Source: CAVVTR01 sp963751245
GTDB lineage: Bacteria; Acidobacteriota; Thermoanaerobaculia; Thermoanaerobaculales; Thermoanaerobaculaceae
Direction of reading: 5' to 3'
Length of the DNA: 64,000 nucleotides
Assembly: GCA_963751245.1 (NCBI GenBank)
Contig: CAVVTR010000007.1
Location: 124,001-188,000 of the forward strand
Below, piece by piece: positions 19,748 through 27,440 of this stretch. Position 1 is the first letter of the stretch, and every line of letters starts with the position of its first letter. The translations under genes and the position numbers were made by a program. The notes under the pieces are model-generated. The model did no database searches, was not told the origin of the DNA, and saw only the letters and a program-made list of their open reading frames with translations.

Positions 19748-20772
19748 GACCCGGCCCGGACCGTGCAGGTTGCCGCCTCGGACTGGTTGCCGGCGGCGTC
19801 CACCGCGCGAATGGCGTACTCCAGCTCGCCCTCGGGGGGCGACGGATCGACGAACTCCGTCGCGCCCGTGCCGCGTTCCAGCGCCGTCCATGTCTCCGAG
19901 CCGCGGGGGCGGCGGAACACGGCGTAGCGGACGCCGGGCTCCGGCGAGGCCTCCCAGCGCAGGATCACCCGCCCGGGCTCGGGGAGGCAGATGAACGACG
20001 CCACCGAGGCGGGCGGATAGACGTCGGGGTATGGCACCGTCACCTCCGCGGAGGGCGGGCCCCAGGTGTCCTTCACCACGGCGCGCACCCGGTAGCGCCA
20101 CTGGATCCCCTGGGTGGCCGACGCATCCAGGAAGGTCGTCCGGGCGAGGTCCGGCGGCGACACCGCCTCCCAGCTTCCCCCGGCGACCTCGCAGCGCTCG
20201 ACCCGGAAGGAGGCGTCGTCCACGGCGTTCCAGGTCAGCGCGATCCCGTCGGCCTCGGGCTCGGCGGCGAGCCCCTCAACCTGGGCGGGCACGGGCCGCG
20301 GCTGCCACGAGACGATGTTGGACAGCGCCGAGGGCGTGCCGTCCGTGCGCCGCGTGCGCACGGCGTACCACAGGGTCGGGGGCGTGGTGCCGGGCTCCAC
20401 CGCGGGGAGCGGGTCGGAGTAGGTCAGCAGCCTGCCGCGGGTGGCCGCCTCCAGCCCCTTGCCCTCGAGCCTCGCCAGGAGCTTCCCGCGGGAGAGCATG
20501 AGCTGGCGCTGAAGCTCGGGCGGCACGTTCTGCTCCTGGCCCGGCGGCACCTCCACCCGCCACACCGCCACCTGGCCGAGGTCGGTGAGCTCGCGGCCGG
20601 CCCGGGTGAGGCCGGGGAACGACCAGGTCAGCACGGCGTCGTGCTCGACCTGGTGGACGGCGAGGTCGGTGGTGGTCTCGGGGATCTCGATGAGGGGAGG
20701 CAGCGGAGGGCCCTTGCGGCCGCACGCCGCCAGCGCGACCACCAGGACGATCAGGAGCCGGACGCGACGCAT
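19744..20772 (-). CDS. LptM-like lipoprotein with FN3 domains
   Basis: 342-aa lipoprotein. The signal peptide ends in the lipobox LAACGRKGPPLPP; acylation at Cys17 leaves CGRKGPP, which matches the short CGxKGP signature of LptM (YifL). Two or three fibronectin type III-like domains follow (TTTDLAVHQVEHDAVLTW near 35, PAQVEGLAAEPEADGIALTW near 160, SVASFICLPEPGRVILRW near 255). It is encoded just before dapF, as lptM/yifL lies near dapF in enterobacteria. An outer-membrane role is inferred. TACAGT ends 9 nt before ATG. Confidence 0.75.
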   Translation of the reverse strand: MRRVRLLIVLVVALAACGRKGPPLPPLIEIPETTTDLAVHQVEHDAVLTWSFPGLTRAGRELTDLGQVAVWRVEVPPGQEQNVPPELQRQLMLSRGKLLARLEGKGLEAATRGRLLTYSDPLPAVEPGTTPPTLWYAVRTRRTDGTPSALSNIVSWQPRPVPAQVEGLAAEPEADGIALTWNAVDDASFRVERCEVAGGSWEAVSPPDLARTTFLDASATQGIQWRYRVRAVVKDTWGPPSAEVTVPYPDVYPPASVASFICLPEPGRVILRWEASPEPGVRYAVFRRPRGSETWTALERGTGATEFVDPSPPEGELEYAIRAVDAAGNQSEAATCTVRAGS

Positions 20773-20781
20773 CTCGACGGC

Positions 20782-20787
20782 ACTGTA
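20782..20787 (-). promoter_or_regulatory. -10 box TACAGT before the LptM-like lipoprotein
   Basis: TACAGT ends 9 nt before the ATG, giving a leader of only about 2 nt; no ribosome-binding site. Confidence 0.45.
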
Positions 20788-20851
20788 CCAGAGGGGACCG
20801 CCGCTGCCGGCCGGTCCCGCTGTCCCGGGGCGCTGGCGGGTCCCCATGCGC

Positions 20852-22164
20852 CTACAGGATGTAGCGGGCGAGGTCCTCGAGACCGAGCAGGGGCGCCAGA
20901 GCCTCCCGGACGCCGTCGCGATCCAGGCGCACGCGGCCCTTGCGCTCGGCGGCGTCGAAGGAGATCCCGTCCAGGACCCGCTCGAGCACGGTGGTGAGCC
21001 GCCGCGCCCCGATGTTCTCGCCGGAGCGGTTGAGCTCCGCGGCGATGCGGGCGAGCTCCACCACCGCCTCCGGAGTGACGTCCAGCTCGACGCCGTCCGC
21101 CGAGAGCAGCGCCTGCTGCTGCTTGAGGAACGAGTGACGGGGCTCGGTGAGGATGCGCACCAGGTCGTCCTCGGTGAGGGCGTCCAGCTGGACCCGCACG
21201 GGGAAGCGGCCCTGCAGCTCCGGGATGAGGTCCGACGGCTTGGCCACATGGAAGGCGCCGGCGGCGATGAACAGGACGTGGTCCGTCGAGACGGCGCCGT
21301 ACCGCGTCGTCACCGTGGTCCCCTCCACCAGGGGCAGGAGATCGCGCTGCACCCCCTCGCGCGAGACATCGGGCCCCGTCGACGAGGCCACCCGGGAGGC
21401 CACCTTGTCGATCTCGTCCAGGAACACGATGCCGCTCTCCTCGGCCCGGTACACCGCCTCCCGTTCCACCTCCGCCCGGTCCACCAGCCGGTCCACCTCC
21501 TCGGCCTCGAGCACGACGCGGGCCTGGGCGACCGTCATCTTCCTCCGCGAGCGCTGCTGGAACATGCCCCCGAGGGCGTCGCGAAGGTTCATCTCCAGCG
21601 TCTCCATGCCCTGCCCGCCGAACAGGTTGAGGGTGGGGCCGCGGGTCTCGGCGACGTCGACCTCGACCTCGCGGTCCTCCAGGGCGCCCTCGCGCAGCAG
21701 GCGCCGGAGCGACCGCCGGGACTCCTCCCGCTCCTCGCCGGGGGAGGGGGGAGAAGGAGGTCCACCAGACGATCCTCGGCGGCGCGCTGGGCCACCACCT
21801 GCACCTTCTCGGCCCTCTCCGCCTTGACCATCGCCACCGCCGCCTCGATCAGGTCGCGCACGATGGAGTCGACGTCGCGCCCCATGTAGCCGACCTCCGT
21901 GAACTTGGAGGCCTCCACCTTGACGAAGGGGGCGTCGGCGAGGCGCGCCACGCGGCGGGCGATCTCGGTCTTGCCCACGCCGGTCGGCCCGATGAGGATG
22001 ATGTTGGAGGGCATGACCTCGCGCTGGAGGTCCTCGGGCAGCTGCTGGCGCCGCCAGCGGTTGCGCAGGGCGATGGCCACCGCCCGCTTGGCGTCGCTCT
22101 GGCCCACGATGTAGCGGTCGAGCTCGGCGACCGTCTCGCGGGGCGTCATGGGCGGCAGGCTCAC
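20852..22164 (-). pseudogene. hslU: HslU ATPase of HslUV protease, one frameshift (-1 at a G/C run)
   Basis: Unfoldase ring of the HslUV protease, about 437 codons. Walker A GPTGVGKT is at 59-66, Walker B is GIVFLDEIDK, and the C-terminus ARYIL docks into HslV. The reading frame breaks between 21736 and 21751 beside G5 and G6 tracts; adding one base joins DRLVDLLLPPP to the frame that continues EEREESRRSL. The gene is otherwise complete, so an assembly error is the likely cause. GTG at 22164 overlaps the hslV stop (GTGA) after GGAGGT; ATG at 22149 is an alternative start. Confidence 0.85.
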
Positions 22165-22700
22165 GGCACCTCCTCCACGGTCACGTGGTCGTTGGTGTAG
22201 AGATCGATCTCGGAGGCGATCCGCACCGACTCCCTGGCGACCTCCGCGGCGGTCAGGGCGGAGTGGGCCACCAGGGCCCGCGCCGCCGCCAGCGCCGCCG
22301 CGCCCCCCGAGCCGATGGCGAGCACGCCGTCGTCCGGACTCATCACCTCGCCGGAACCCGACAGGAGGAGCATTCGTTCCCGGTCCGCCACCACCATGAG
22401 CGCCTCGAGGTGGCGCAGGGCGCGGTCCGTGCGCCAGTCCCGCGCCAGCTCCACCGAGGCCCGCTCCAGGTTGCCGGAGAACTCCTCGAGCTTGGCCTCG
22501 AACCGGGTGAACAGCGCCAGCGCGTCCGCCACGGAGCCGGCGAACCCGGCGACCACCCGGCCGTTGCCCAGACGCCGGATCTTGCTGGCGTGGTGCTTGA
22601 GCACCGAGGTCCCCAGCGTCACCTGCCCGTCGCAGGCCACCGCGGTGACGCCGTCCCGCCGGACCGCACAGATCGTGGTGTGGTGCCACTGGCCGTCCAC
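22161..22700 (-). CDS. hslV: HslV protease subunit
   Basis: 179-aa threonine protease subunit that forms the double-hexamer core of HslUV in the cytoplasm. The processed N-terminus is expected at Thr8 in WHHTTICAVRRDG, followed by GQVTLG and the glycine-rich GFAGSVADA. The short propeptide before Thr is usual outside enterobacteria. GTG start after GGAGGTGGGAC. It overlaps hslU by 4 nt. It would normally follow xerC; here two opposite-strand genes separate them. Confidence 0.95.
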   Translation of the reverse strand: MDGQWHHTTICAVRRDGVTAVACDGQVTLGTSVLKHHASKIRRLGNGRVVAGFAGSVADALALFTRFEAKLEEFSGNLERASVELARDWRTDRALRHLEALMVVADRERMLLLSGSGEVMSPDDGVLAIGSGGAAALAAARALVAHSALTAAEVARESVRIASEIDLYTNDHVTVEEVP

Positions 22701-22810
22701 GTCCCACCTCCGGCGGCGAGGGTAGCAGAGAAGGCGGCCGGGGTCGCGGTGCGGCCGTCACCCGCGATCGCGTGTATGCTTGCGCCGCCGGCGCCGCGCC
22801 GGCGTCCACC

Positions 22811-23689
22811 ATGCTCGGAGAATCCGCCGCTCTCGGAACCGCCCTCTGCTGGGCCGTCACCAGCCTCGTGTTCGCGGAGGCGTCCCGCCGGGTTGGCGCC
22901 CTGCGCGTCAACCTCCTGCGCCTGCCGGTGGCGCTGGTGCTGCTGACCACCGCCGCCCTCGTCACCGGCGTCTCCTTCGCCGCCCTGGACGCCCGCCGGA
23001 CCGGCTACCTGGCGGCCAGCGGCATCGTCGGCCTGGTCGTGGGCGACCTCGCCTTCTTCGCGTCCCTTCGCCGCCTCGGCGCACGCCTCACCTCCCTGCT
23101 CATGGCGCTCGCCCCGATCTTCGCCGCCGTCACCGGTGCCCTCTTCCTCGCCGAGGTGCCCGGGACGCAGGCCCTCGCCGGGATCGTGCTCACCCTGGGA
23201 GGTGTCGCCTGGGTGGTGGGCGAGCGGCCCGACGACGCCTCTCTCCAGCACCACCGCGTCGCCGGCCTGGCGCTGGGCGTCACCGGCGCCGCGTGCCAGG
23301 GCTTCGGCCTGGTGCTGGCCAAGCTGGGCATGGCCGGCGAGGTGGCGCCGCTCGCGGCGACCTGGGTCCGCATCACCGTCGCCACCTCGGTGATCTGGCT
23401 GCTCACCGCCGTGTCGGGACGGGCCGCGGGGATCGGCGTCTCCCCCTCCATGCGCCGCGCCGGCCCCTACATCGTCGCCGGCGCCTTCTTCGGCCCCTTC
23501 GTCGGCGTGTGGCTGTCACTCACCGCCGCCCGCGCCACCGCCGTGGGGGTGGCTGCCACGATCATGGCCACCGCGCCGGTCCTGATCATCCCCCTGGTCA
23601 TGCTCACCGAGCGCTACCGCCCCACCACCCGCGCCGTGCTGGGCACCGTGGCGGCCATCGCCGGCGTCGCCCTGCTGTTCACGCGCTGA
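22811..23689 (+). CDS. EamA-family (DMT) transporter
   Basis: 292-aa, ten-helix drug/metabolite transporter with two EamA repeats. Typical helix starts are GTALCWAVTSLVFAEASRR and GVTGAACQGFGLVLAKLGM, and GERPDD lies in the middle loop. It probably exports a small metabolite, but the substrate is unknown. ATG at 22811 is preferred to the GTG at 22772 because TATGCT (22774-22779), a likely -10, lies between them. It sits on the opposite strand inside the hslV-xerC interval. Confidence 0.85.
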   Translation: MLGESAALGTALCWAVTSLVFAEASRRVGALRVNLLRLPVALVLLTTAALVTGVSFAALDARRTGYLAASGIVGLVVGDLAFFASLRRLGARLTSLLMALAPIFAAVTGALFLAEVPGTQALAGIVLTLGGVAWVVGERPDDASLQHHRVAGLALGVTGAACQGFGLVLAKLGMAGEVAPLAATWVRITVATSVIWLLTAVSGRAAGIGVSPSMRRAGPYIVAGAFFGPFVGVWLSLTAARATAVGVAATIMATAPVLIIPLVMLTERYRPTTRAVLGTVAAIAGVALLFTR

Positions 23690-23738
23690 CCGTGGCCACT
23701 GGTGGTTTCCGGCCAAAAAAGGCATACTCAAGAACCTC

Positions 23739-25160
23739 ATGGACTTCACCCTTCCCCGCATCATTCAGGGTGGCATGGGCGCCGGGGTCTCCAACTGGCG
23801 CCTGGCCCGGGCCGTGTCGCGGCTGGGCCAGCTCGGCGTGGTCTCCGGAACCGGCCTCGACCAGATCCTGGTCCGCCGGCTGCAGGACGGCGATCCCGGC
23901 GGCGAGACCCGCAGCGCCCTCGACCACTTCCCGTTCCCCAGAATGGTCCAGCGTCTGCTCGAGACCTACTTCGTCCCCGGCGGTCGCCGCACCGACGAGC
24001 CTTACAGCTACGGCGGCATCCACACCGTGGACTCGCGGCGGCAGACCCAGGAGACGTGCGTCCTCGCCAACTTCGTCGAGGTCTTCCTGGCCCGGCGCGA
24101 CCACGATAACCCGGTGGGCATCAACTACCTGGAGAAGATCCAGCTGCCCCACCTGCCCTCCCTCTACGGCGCGCTGCTGGCCGGCGTGGGCGTGGTCATC
24201 ATGGGGGCCGGCATCCCCCTGGAGATTCCCGGAGCGCTCGAGGCCCTCGTCCACCACCGGGCGGCCACCTATCCCGTCGCGGTCACCGGCGTCTCGAGCG
24301 GCACCGTGGTGCGGACCCGCTTCGATCCCGCCGACTTCATCGAACCGGGTGCCGAGCCGCCCGAGCTGACCCGGCCGCTGTTCTGGCCAATCGTCTCGAC
24401 GGACCGGCTGGCCGCCATCATCCGCCGCCGCGCCAACGGGCCGGTCGACGGGTTCATCGTCGAGGGGCCCCGGGCCGGCGGCCACAACGCGCCGCCGCGG
24501 CGGGGCGCGCTCGACGACCTCGGGCAGCCGGTCTACGGCCCCGCCGATGCCTGCGACCTGGAGGCGATGCGCCGGCTCGGCCTGCCGTTCTTCCTCGCCG
24601 GCGCCCAGGGTTCCCCCGAAGCGTTGAAGGCGGCCCTCGCCGCCGGCGCCGCCGGCGTCCAGGTGGGTACCGCCTTCGCGTTGTGCGCGGAGTCCGGCCT
24701 CGCCCCGGACATCCGCCGGCGGCTCGTCCGCGAGGCCCTCGCCGGGGAGACCTCGGTGTTCACGGACCCCGTGGCCTCGCCCACCGGCTTCCCGTTCAAG
24801 GTCGCCCGTCTCGCCGGATCGCTGTCCGAGGAGGACGTCTACGCCGGGCGCCTGAGGCGCTGCGACCTGGGCTTCCTGCGCGAGGTCTACCAACGCGCCG
24901 ACGGCTCCGTGGGCTACCGTTGCCCCGCCGAACCCGAGAGCGCCTACCTCGCCAAGGGGGGCCGCAGCGAGGAGGCCGGCGGCCGGCGCTGCCTGTGCAA
25001 CGCGCTCCTCGCCAACATCGGCATGCCGCAGCGCGCCGCGTCCGGCGCGGAGCCTCCCCTGGTCACCCTCGGGGACGACATCGCCAACCTCGCGCGCTTC
25101 TGCCCCGCCGACGGCTCCGAGTTCACGGCCGCCGACGTGGTCCGCACGATCCTCGCCTGA
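23739..25160 (+). CDS. nitronate monooxygenase / PfaD-like FMN enzyme
   Basis: 473-aa FMN-binding TIM-barrel protein of the 2-nitropropane dioxygenase superfamily. The N-terminus IIQGGMGAGVSNWRLARAV is the hallmark. VEGPRAGGHNAPPR near 245 and AGAAGVQVGTAFALC near 310 contribute to flavin binding. Length and the Cys-containing C-terminal extension (GGRRCLCNALLANIG) resemble PfaD-type trans-acting enoyl reductases more than short nitronate monooxygenases. No polyketide synthase is nearby, so the reaction is uncertain. No clear ribosome-binding site. Confidence 0.8.
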   Translation: MDFTLPRIIQGGMGAGVSNWRLARAVSRLGQLGVVSGTGLDQILVRRLQDGDPGGETRSALDHFPFPRMVQRLLETYFVPGGRRTDEPYSYGGIHTVDSRRQTQETCVLANFVEVFLARRDHDNPVGINYLEKIQLPHLPSLYGALLAGVGVVIMGAGIPLEIPGALEALVHHRAATYPVAVTGVSSGTVVRTRFDPADFIEPGAEPPELTRPLFWPIVSTDRLAAIIRRRANGPVDGFIVEGPRAGGHNAPPRRGALDDLGQPVYGPADACDLEAMRRLGLPFFLAGAQGSPEALKAALAAGAAGVQVGTAFALCAESGLAPDIRRRLVREALAGETSVFTDPVASPTGFPFKVARLAGSLSEEDVYAGRLRRCDLGFLREVYQRADGSVGYRCPAEPESAYLAKGGRSEEAGGRRCLCNALLANIGMPQRAASGAEPPLVTLGDDIANLARFCPADGSEFTAADVVRTILA

Positions 25161-25175
25161 CCCCCGCGGGGGACG

Positions 25176-26072
25176 TCAGGCCTTGGGGTGGGCCTTGCGG
25201 TACGTCTCCATGAGGTGCGCCAGGTCCAGGTGGGTGTAGCGCTGGGTGGTGGCCAGGGAGGCGTGCCCGAGCAGCTCCTGGATGGCGCGCAGGTCCATCC
25301 CCGCCTCCAGCAGGTGCGTGGCAAAGGCGTGGCGCAGCACGTGGGGGTGCAGGTGGTGGACCTCGGCCACGTGGAGCGCGGCGGCGTCCAGGATGCGGCG
25401 CACCGACCGGTCGGTGAGGCGGCGTCCCCGCTGGTTGAGGAGCAACGGCTCGCCGGCGTCGAGGCTCACCGCCCCCGCCCGCCACGCCGCCCGGTCCGGC
25501 AGGTAGGCGCGCAGCGCGCGCTCGGCCACCCGCCCGAACGGCACCACCCGCTCCTTGTTCCCCTTGCCGCGGACGCGCACCAGCCGCCGCGCCAGGTCGA
25601 CGTCGTCGAGGTCGAGACCCACCAGCTCCGCCGCGCGCAGCCCCGCGCCGTAGAGCAGCTCCAGCGCGGCCCGGTCGCGGTGCCCCGCCGGCGTGTCGGG
25701 GAGCGCGTCGAGGAGCTCCGCCACCTCGGGTGCGCCGACCACCTCCGGCAAGGGCTTGGGCGCCCGGGGAGTCGGCACCACCTGGGCTGGATTGGCGGCC
25801 ACCACACCCTCCCGGGCCAGGAAGCGGAAGTACGTGCGCAGGCACGCCAGGGCGCGCTGCGCAGACACCTTGGCGAGCCTGAGCTGGTGCAGCTCGGCCA
25901 GGTAGGCCCGCACCGTGGCGGGCTTCACCTCGGCGGGACGGGAGCACCCCATCTCGCCGGTGGCGAACTCGACGAAACGGCGCGCCTCGCGCTCGTAGGC
26001 CCGCAGGGTGTGGGGGGACAGGTTGCGCTCGTCCCTCAGGTAACGCGTGAAGTCCTCGAGCCGCCAGGCCAT
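25176..26072 (-). CDS. xerC: tyrosine recombinase XerC
   Basis: 298-aa chromosome-dimer-resolving recombinase. It has an N-terminal SAM-like DNA-binding domain (about 5-85) and a catalytic domain with Arg146 (GAGLRAAEL), Lys170, His244/Arg247 (HPHVLRHAF), His270 (LLGHAS) and nucleophile Tyr279 (TTQRYTH). The chromosomal context trmFO-xerC-hslV supports XerC rather than a phage integrase. ATG has no Shine-Dalgarno; TACACT ends 6 nt upstream. Confidence 0.95.
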   Translation of the reverse strand: MAWRLEDFTRYLRDERNLSPHTLRAYEREARRFVEFATGEMGCSRPAEVKPATVRAYLAELHQLRLAKVSAQRALACLRTYFRFLAREGVVAANPAQVVPTPRAPKPLPEVVGAPEVAELLDALPDTPAGHRDRAALELLYGAGLRAAELVGLDLDDVDLARRLVRVRGKGNKERVVPFGRVAERALRAYLPDRAAWRAGAVSLDAGEPLLLNQRGRRLTDRSVRRILDAAALHVAEVHHLHPHVLRHAFATHLLEAGMDLRAIQELLGHASLATTQRYTHLDLAHLMETYRKAHPKA

Positions 26073-26078
26073 GGCGGC

Positions 26079-26084
26079 AGTGTA
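26079..26084 (-). promoter_or_regulatory. xerC -10 box TACACT, leaderless-type
   Basis: TACACT ends 6 nt before the xerC ATG, inside the 24-bp gap to trmFO. It suggests an internal promoter in the topA-trmFO-xerC run. Confidence 0.55.
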
Positions 26085-26096
26085 GCGGAGGGCCGC

Positions 26097-27440
26097 TCAG
26101 CGTACCGGGGGCCGCGGCACCGGCCACGGGAACGACCGCCGCCACGCCTCCACCTCGGCGAGGGCGGCTTCGCCGGCCACGCGGCGCCGGTTGCCCCGGT
26201 CGCGGGGCAAAGCCACCGGCGGATCCAGCATCAGCCCCCAGGCCGCGTTGGCCGGCTGGAACCGGTGGGGCGGGCGCTCGGTGAGGTGCCGCGCCAGGCC
26301 GCCATGGGCCGTCCAGCCCGGGATCACCGGCACCGCGGCCCCGGCCAGCTCCGCCGCGAGGTAGAGCGCCGCCAGACCTCCCGTGGCCGCCGACTCCACG
26401 TACCCCTCGACGCCGGTGAGCTGCCCGGCGAGGCGGAGGGCGGGGCGGGAGCGGACACTCAGGCGGACGTCCAGGTGCTTCGGCGAGCACACGAAGGTGT
26501 TGCGGTGGATCATCCCGTAGCGCACGAAGCGGGCGTCCTGGAGCCCCGGGACCAGGCGCAGCACCTCGCGTTGCGCGGGAATCGTCAACCGGGTCTGGAA
26601 CCCCACGAGGTTGAAGTGCGTGGCGGCGAGGTCGTCGCGGCGCAGCTGCACCACCGCGTACGGGATCCGTCCCGTGCGCGGGTCGGGCAGGCCCACCGGT
26701 TTCAGGGGCCCGTGGCGCAGGGTGTCCGCGCCGCGCTCCGCCATGACCTCCACCGGCAGGCACCCCTCGAAGTAGGGGATGTCGCGCTCGAACTCCTTCA
26801 GGGGCACCTTGTCCGCGGCGAGCAGCGCCGCCACGAAGCGCTCGTACCCGTCGCGGTCGAAGGGCGCGTTGAGGTAGTCGTCGCCACCGCCCTTGCCGTA
26901 GCGGGATGCCGCGTAGAGCCGGGCGTGGTCCAGGGAGTCGGCGGCCACCACGGGCGCGACGGCGTCGAAGAAGGCGAGGGCGTCGTCGCCGAGCAGCCCC
27001 TGCAGCGCCGCGTGGAGGTCCGGCGCCGTCAGCGGCCCGGTAGCGACGATGGCGGGACCGTCAGGGAGAGAGGTCACCTCGCCGCGCTCGACGGTGACCA
27101 GGGGGTGCCCCTCGAGGGCGCCGGCGATGGCGGCACTGAAGCGGGTGCGGTCCACCGCGAGGGCGTCGCCGGCGGGGACGGCGGCGGCGCGCGCCGCCGC
27201 GATGACCAGGGACCCCAGTCGCTCCATCTCGCGCTTGAGCAGCCCCACGGCGTTCGTGGGGTTGTCGGAGCGCAGCGAGTTGGAGCACACCAGCTCCGCC
27301 AGGTCGCCGGTGCGGTGGGCGGGGGTGGCGCGCCCGGGGCGCATCTCCACGAGCCGCACGGCAACGCCCGCCGCGGCCAGCTGCCAGGCCGCCTCGCACC
27401 CGGCGAGGCCCCCGCCGACCACGGTGACCGCGGCCTCCAT
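26097..27440 (-). CDS. trmFO: tRNA m5U54 methyltransferase, folate-dependent
   Basis: 447-aa FAD- and methylene-THF-dependent enzyme that methylates U54 in the T-loop of tRNA. The FAD-binding motif VVGGGLAGCEAAWQ lies at residues 6-19, followed by ELVCSNSLRSDNPTNAVGLL, IPYFEGCLPVE and RHFQPANA-type C-terminal signatures (RFQPANAAWGLM). The ATG overlaps the topA stop by one base (TGATG), indicating translational coupling. xerC starts 24 nt downstream. Confidence 0.95.
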   Translation of the reverse strand: MEAAVTVVGGGLAGCEAAWQLAAAGVAVRLVEMRPGRATPAHRTGDLAELVCSNSLRSDNPTNAVGLLKREMERLGSLVIAAARAAAVPAGDALAVDRTRFSAAIAGALEGHPLVTVERGEVTSLPDGPAIVATGPLTAPDLHAALQGLLGDDALAFFDAVAPVVAADSLDHARLYAASRYGKGGGDDYLNAPFDRDGYERFVAALLAADKVPLKEFERDIPYFEGCLPVEVMAERGADTLRHGPLKPVGLPDPRTGRIPYAVVQLRRDDLAATHFNLVGFQTRLTIPAQREVLRLVPGLQDARFVRYGMIHRNTFVCSPKHLDVRLSVRSRPALRLAGQLTGVEGYVESAATGGLAALYLAAELAGAAVPVIPGWTAHGGLARHLTERPPHRFQPANAAWGLMLDPPVALPRDRGNRRRVAGEAALAEVEAWRRSFPWPVPRPPVR

